6,346 nt of DNA from a bacterium (lineage in GTDB: Bacteria > Babelota > Babeliae > Babelales > Vermiphilaceae). The position numbers and the translations under genes were made by a program. The stretch lies in the NCBI GenBank assembly GCA_021827875.1, contig JAKAUA010000041.1, positions 1-6,346 of the forward strand, given 5' to 3'. The notes under the pieces are model-generated. The model saw only the letters and a list, made by a program, of their open reading frames with translations. It did no database searches and was not told where the DNA came from. This document shows, piece by piece, positions 5,793-6,346 of this stretch. Positions within the stretch are counted from its first letter, which is position 1, and every line of letters begins with the position of its first letter.

Positions 5793-5841
5793 AAATTTTA
5801 ATATCCATCCCTAATTGAATGGTTTTTTCATAAAAATATCG

Positions 5842-5870
5842 TTGACCCATTATATAATGGTTGGTATTCT
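5842..5870 (+). promoter_or_regulatory. Candidate promoter for the exported-protein gene at 5901
   Basis: TTGACC (5842-5847, five of six) and TATTCT (5865-5870, four of six) are 17 bp apart, giving a start near 5877 and a leader of about 24 nt. A perfect TATAAT at 5853-5858 overlaps the spacer but has no good -35 element, so it may be an alternative -10 element. Confidence 0.5.
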
Positions 5871-5900
5871 GATTTATATCATTTCTAGGGGGTAATTATT

Positions 5901-6346
5901 ATGTTTAATAAAAGGGCAATTGCAATAATTGTTTTGTTCTGTTGTTTTTTTGAGAGTATTGGAAAAAACATGGATAATCGTACAATAGGAGAAAAACTGG
6001 GAAAACCAGTTCATACTGTTAGGCTAATTTCAGATCACATCGTTAGCAAACAATTCTGCTATACAACAGAATTATCTAGAATATTATTAGTTAATAAACC
6101 TCGAGCGCTTGAGAAGCTATGGGTTTTACCAATTATTGGCACATTAACTGATGTACTAATTAGCTTAATTAGTGCATCTGAATCACTATCTGGTAATCGA
6201 TTTGAAAATTTTATTAAAAATGTTGAGAAATATTCTCAAAAAGAATTGCAAGAAGCAATTAAGGATGCAATATTGCTATCGACGTGTAATACAGAAGCAT
6301 ATTCAGCAAGCAAATTATTGAATTATTTAATTGAAGCTTTACAGAA
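5901..6346 (+). CDS. Exported protein of unknown function, C-terminus cut by the window edge
   Basis: An uninterrupted frame of 148 codons runs off the right edge, so the full length is unknown. The ATG is preceded by AGGGGG at 5887-5892 with 8 nt spacing. Residues 1-22 make a signal peptide (basic FNKR, then core AIAIIVLFCCFF), with cleavage likely near SIG or just before the NMDNR that follows. The mature part contains a hydrophobic segment at about 73-91 (LWVLPIIGTLTDVLISLIS), which could be a buried helix or a membrane segment, then a charged helical region at 101-125. I recognise no family. Codon use is AT-rich like the other exported proteins here. It is probably a free-standing transcription unit behind the tRNA cluster, with its own promoter. 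Confidence 0.8.
   Translation, partial: MFNKRAIAIIVLFCCFFESIGKNMDNRTIGEKLGKPVHTVRLISDHIVSKQFCYTTELSRILLVNKPRALEKLWVLPIIGTLTDVLISLISASESLSGNRFENFIKNVEKYSQKELQEAIKDAILLSTCNTEAYSASKLLNYLIEALQ

Noticed and set aside
5557..5814. 85-codon plus-strand frame
   Set aside because: It reads through two tRNA genes and gives the familiar translated-tRNA peptide (AGSSPARGA, VVGSSPIS); not a protein.
5805..5828. CCAT/ATGG hairpin with T6 as a definite terminator
   Set aside because: A 4-bp stem with a 10-nt loop is too weak to call as a separate feature; mentioned only as an alternative.
1..6346. CRISPR array, toxin-antitoxin or defence island
   Set aside because: No regularly spaced direct repeats and no nuclease, antitoxin or other defence motifs were found in any product.

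Overview
The window reads as part of a chromosome from an AT-rich, Gram-negative-type bacterium that uses the standard genetic code (TGA is a true stop at the ends of several genes). Many genes here encode small, lineage-specific proteins with N-terminal signal peptides, and several mature N-termini would begin at or beside a Met-Asp pair. Together with the small divergent housekeeping genes and tRNAs with encoded CCA ends, this fits a host-associated lineage such as Candidatus Dependentiae (TM6). That assignment is an inference from general style, not from a marker gene.

Layout from left to right. Positions 1-98 hold the last codons of an integrase-core (DDE) transposase, so an insertion sequence ends just inside the left edge. 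Next is a plus-strand pair that overlaps by 4 nt: an exported, mostly disordered protein of unknown function (199-969) and an exported PLP-dependent enzyme of the D-cysteine desulfhydrase / ACC deaminase family (966-2282). A strong rho-independent terminator follows at 2293-2329. Two small exported proteins of unknown function lie on the minus strand and converge on it (2334-2648 and 2684-3159). The second appears to carry a one-base frameshift in its signal peptide. About 350 bp without a gene follow, containing a 135-bp imperfect inverted-repeat element (3328-3462).

The plus-strand housekeeping block is a tRNA-dihydrouridine synthase (3512-4471) followed after 7 nt by an MreC-like cell-shape protein (4479-5315, GTG start). 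An 11-bp perfect inverted repeat spans the mreC stop codon. A well-formed promoter (5389-5417) then drives three tRNA genes, Val(UAC), Asn(GUU) and Asp(GUC). After a 181-bp spacer with a plausible promoter, another exported protein begins at 5901 and runs off the right edge.

The dus and mreC genes are ordinary housekeeping functions (tRNA modification and control of cell-wall elongation). The other protein genes mainly suggest an envelope- or host-facing secretome. I see no CRISPR array, toxin-antitoxin pair or recognisable defence system. The items most worth a second look are the exported PLP enzyme with its coupled partner, the signal-peptide frameshift, and the dispersed inverted-repeat element with a matching 12-mer at a tRNA 3' end.
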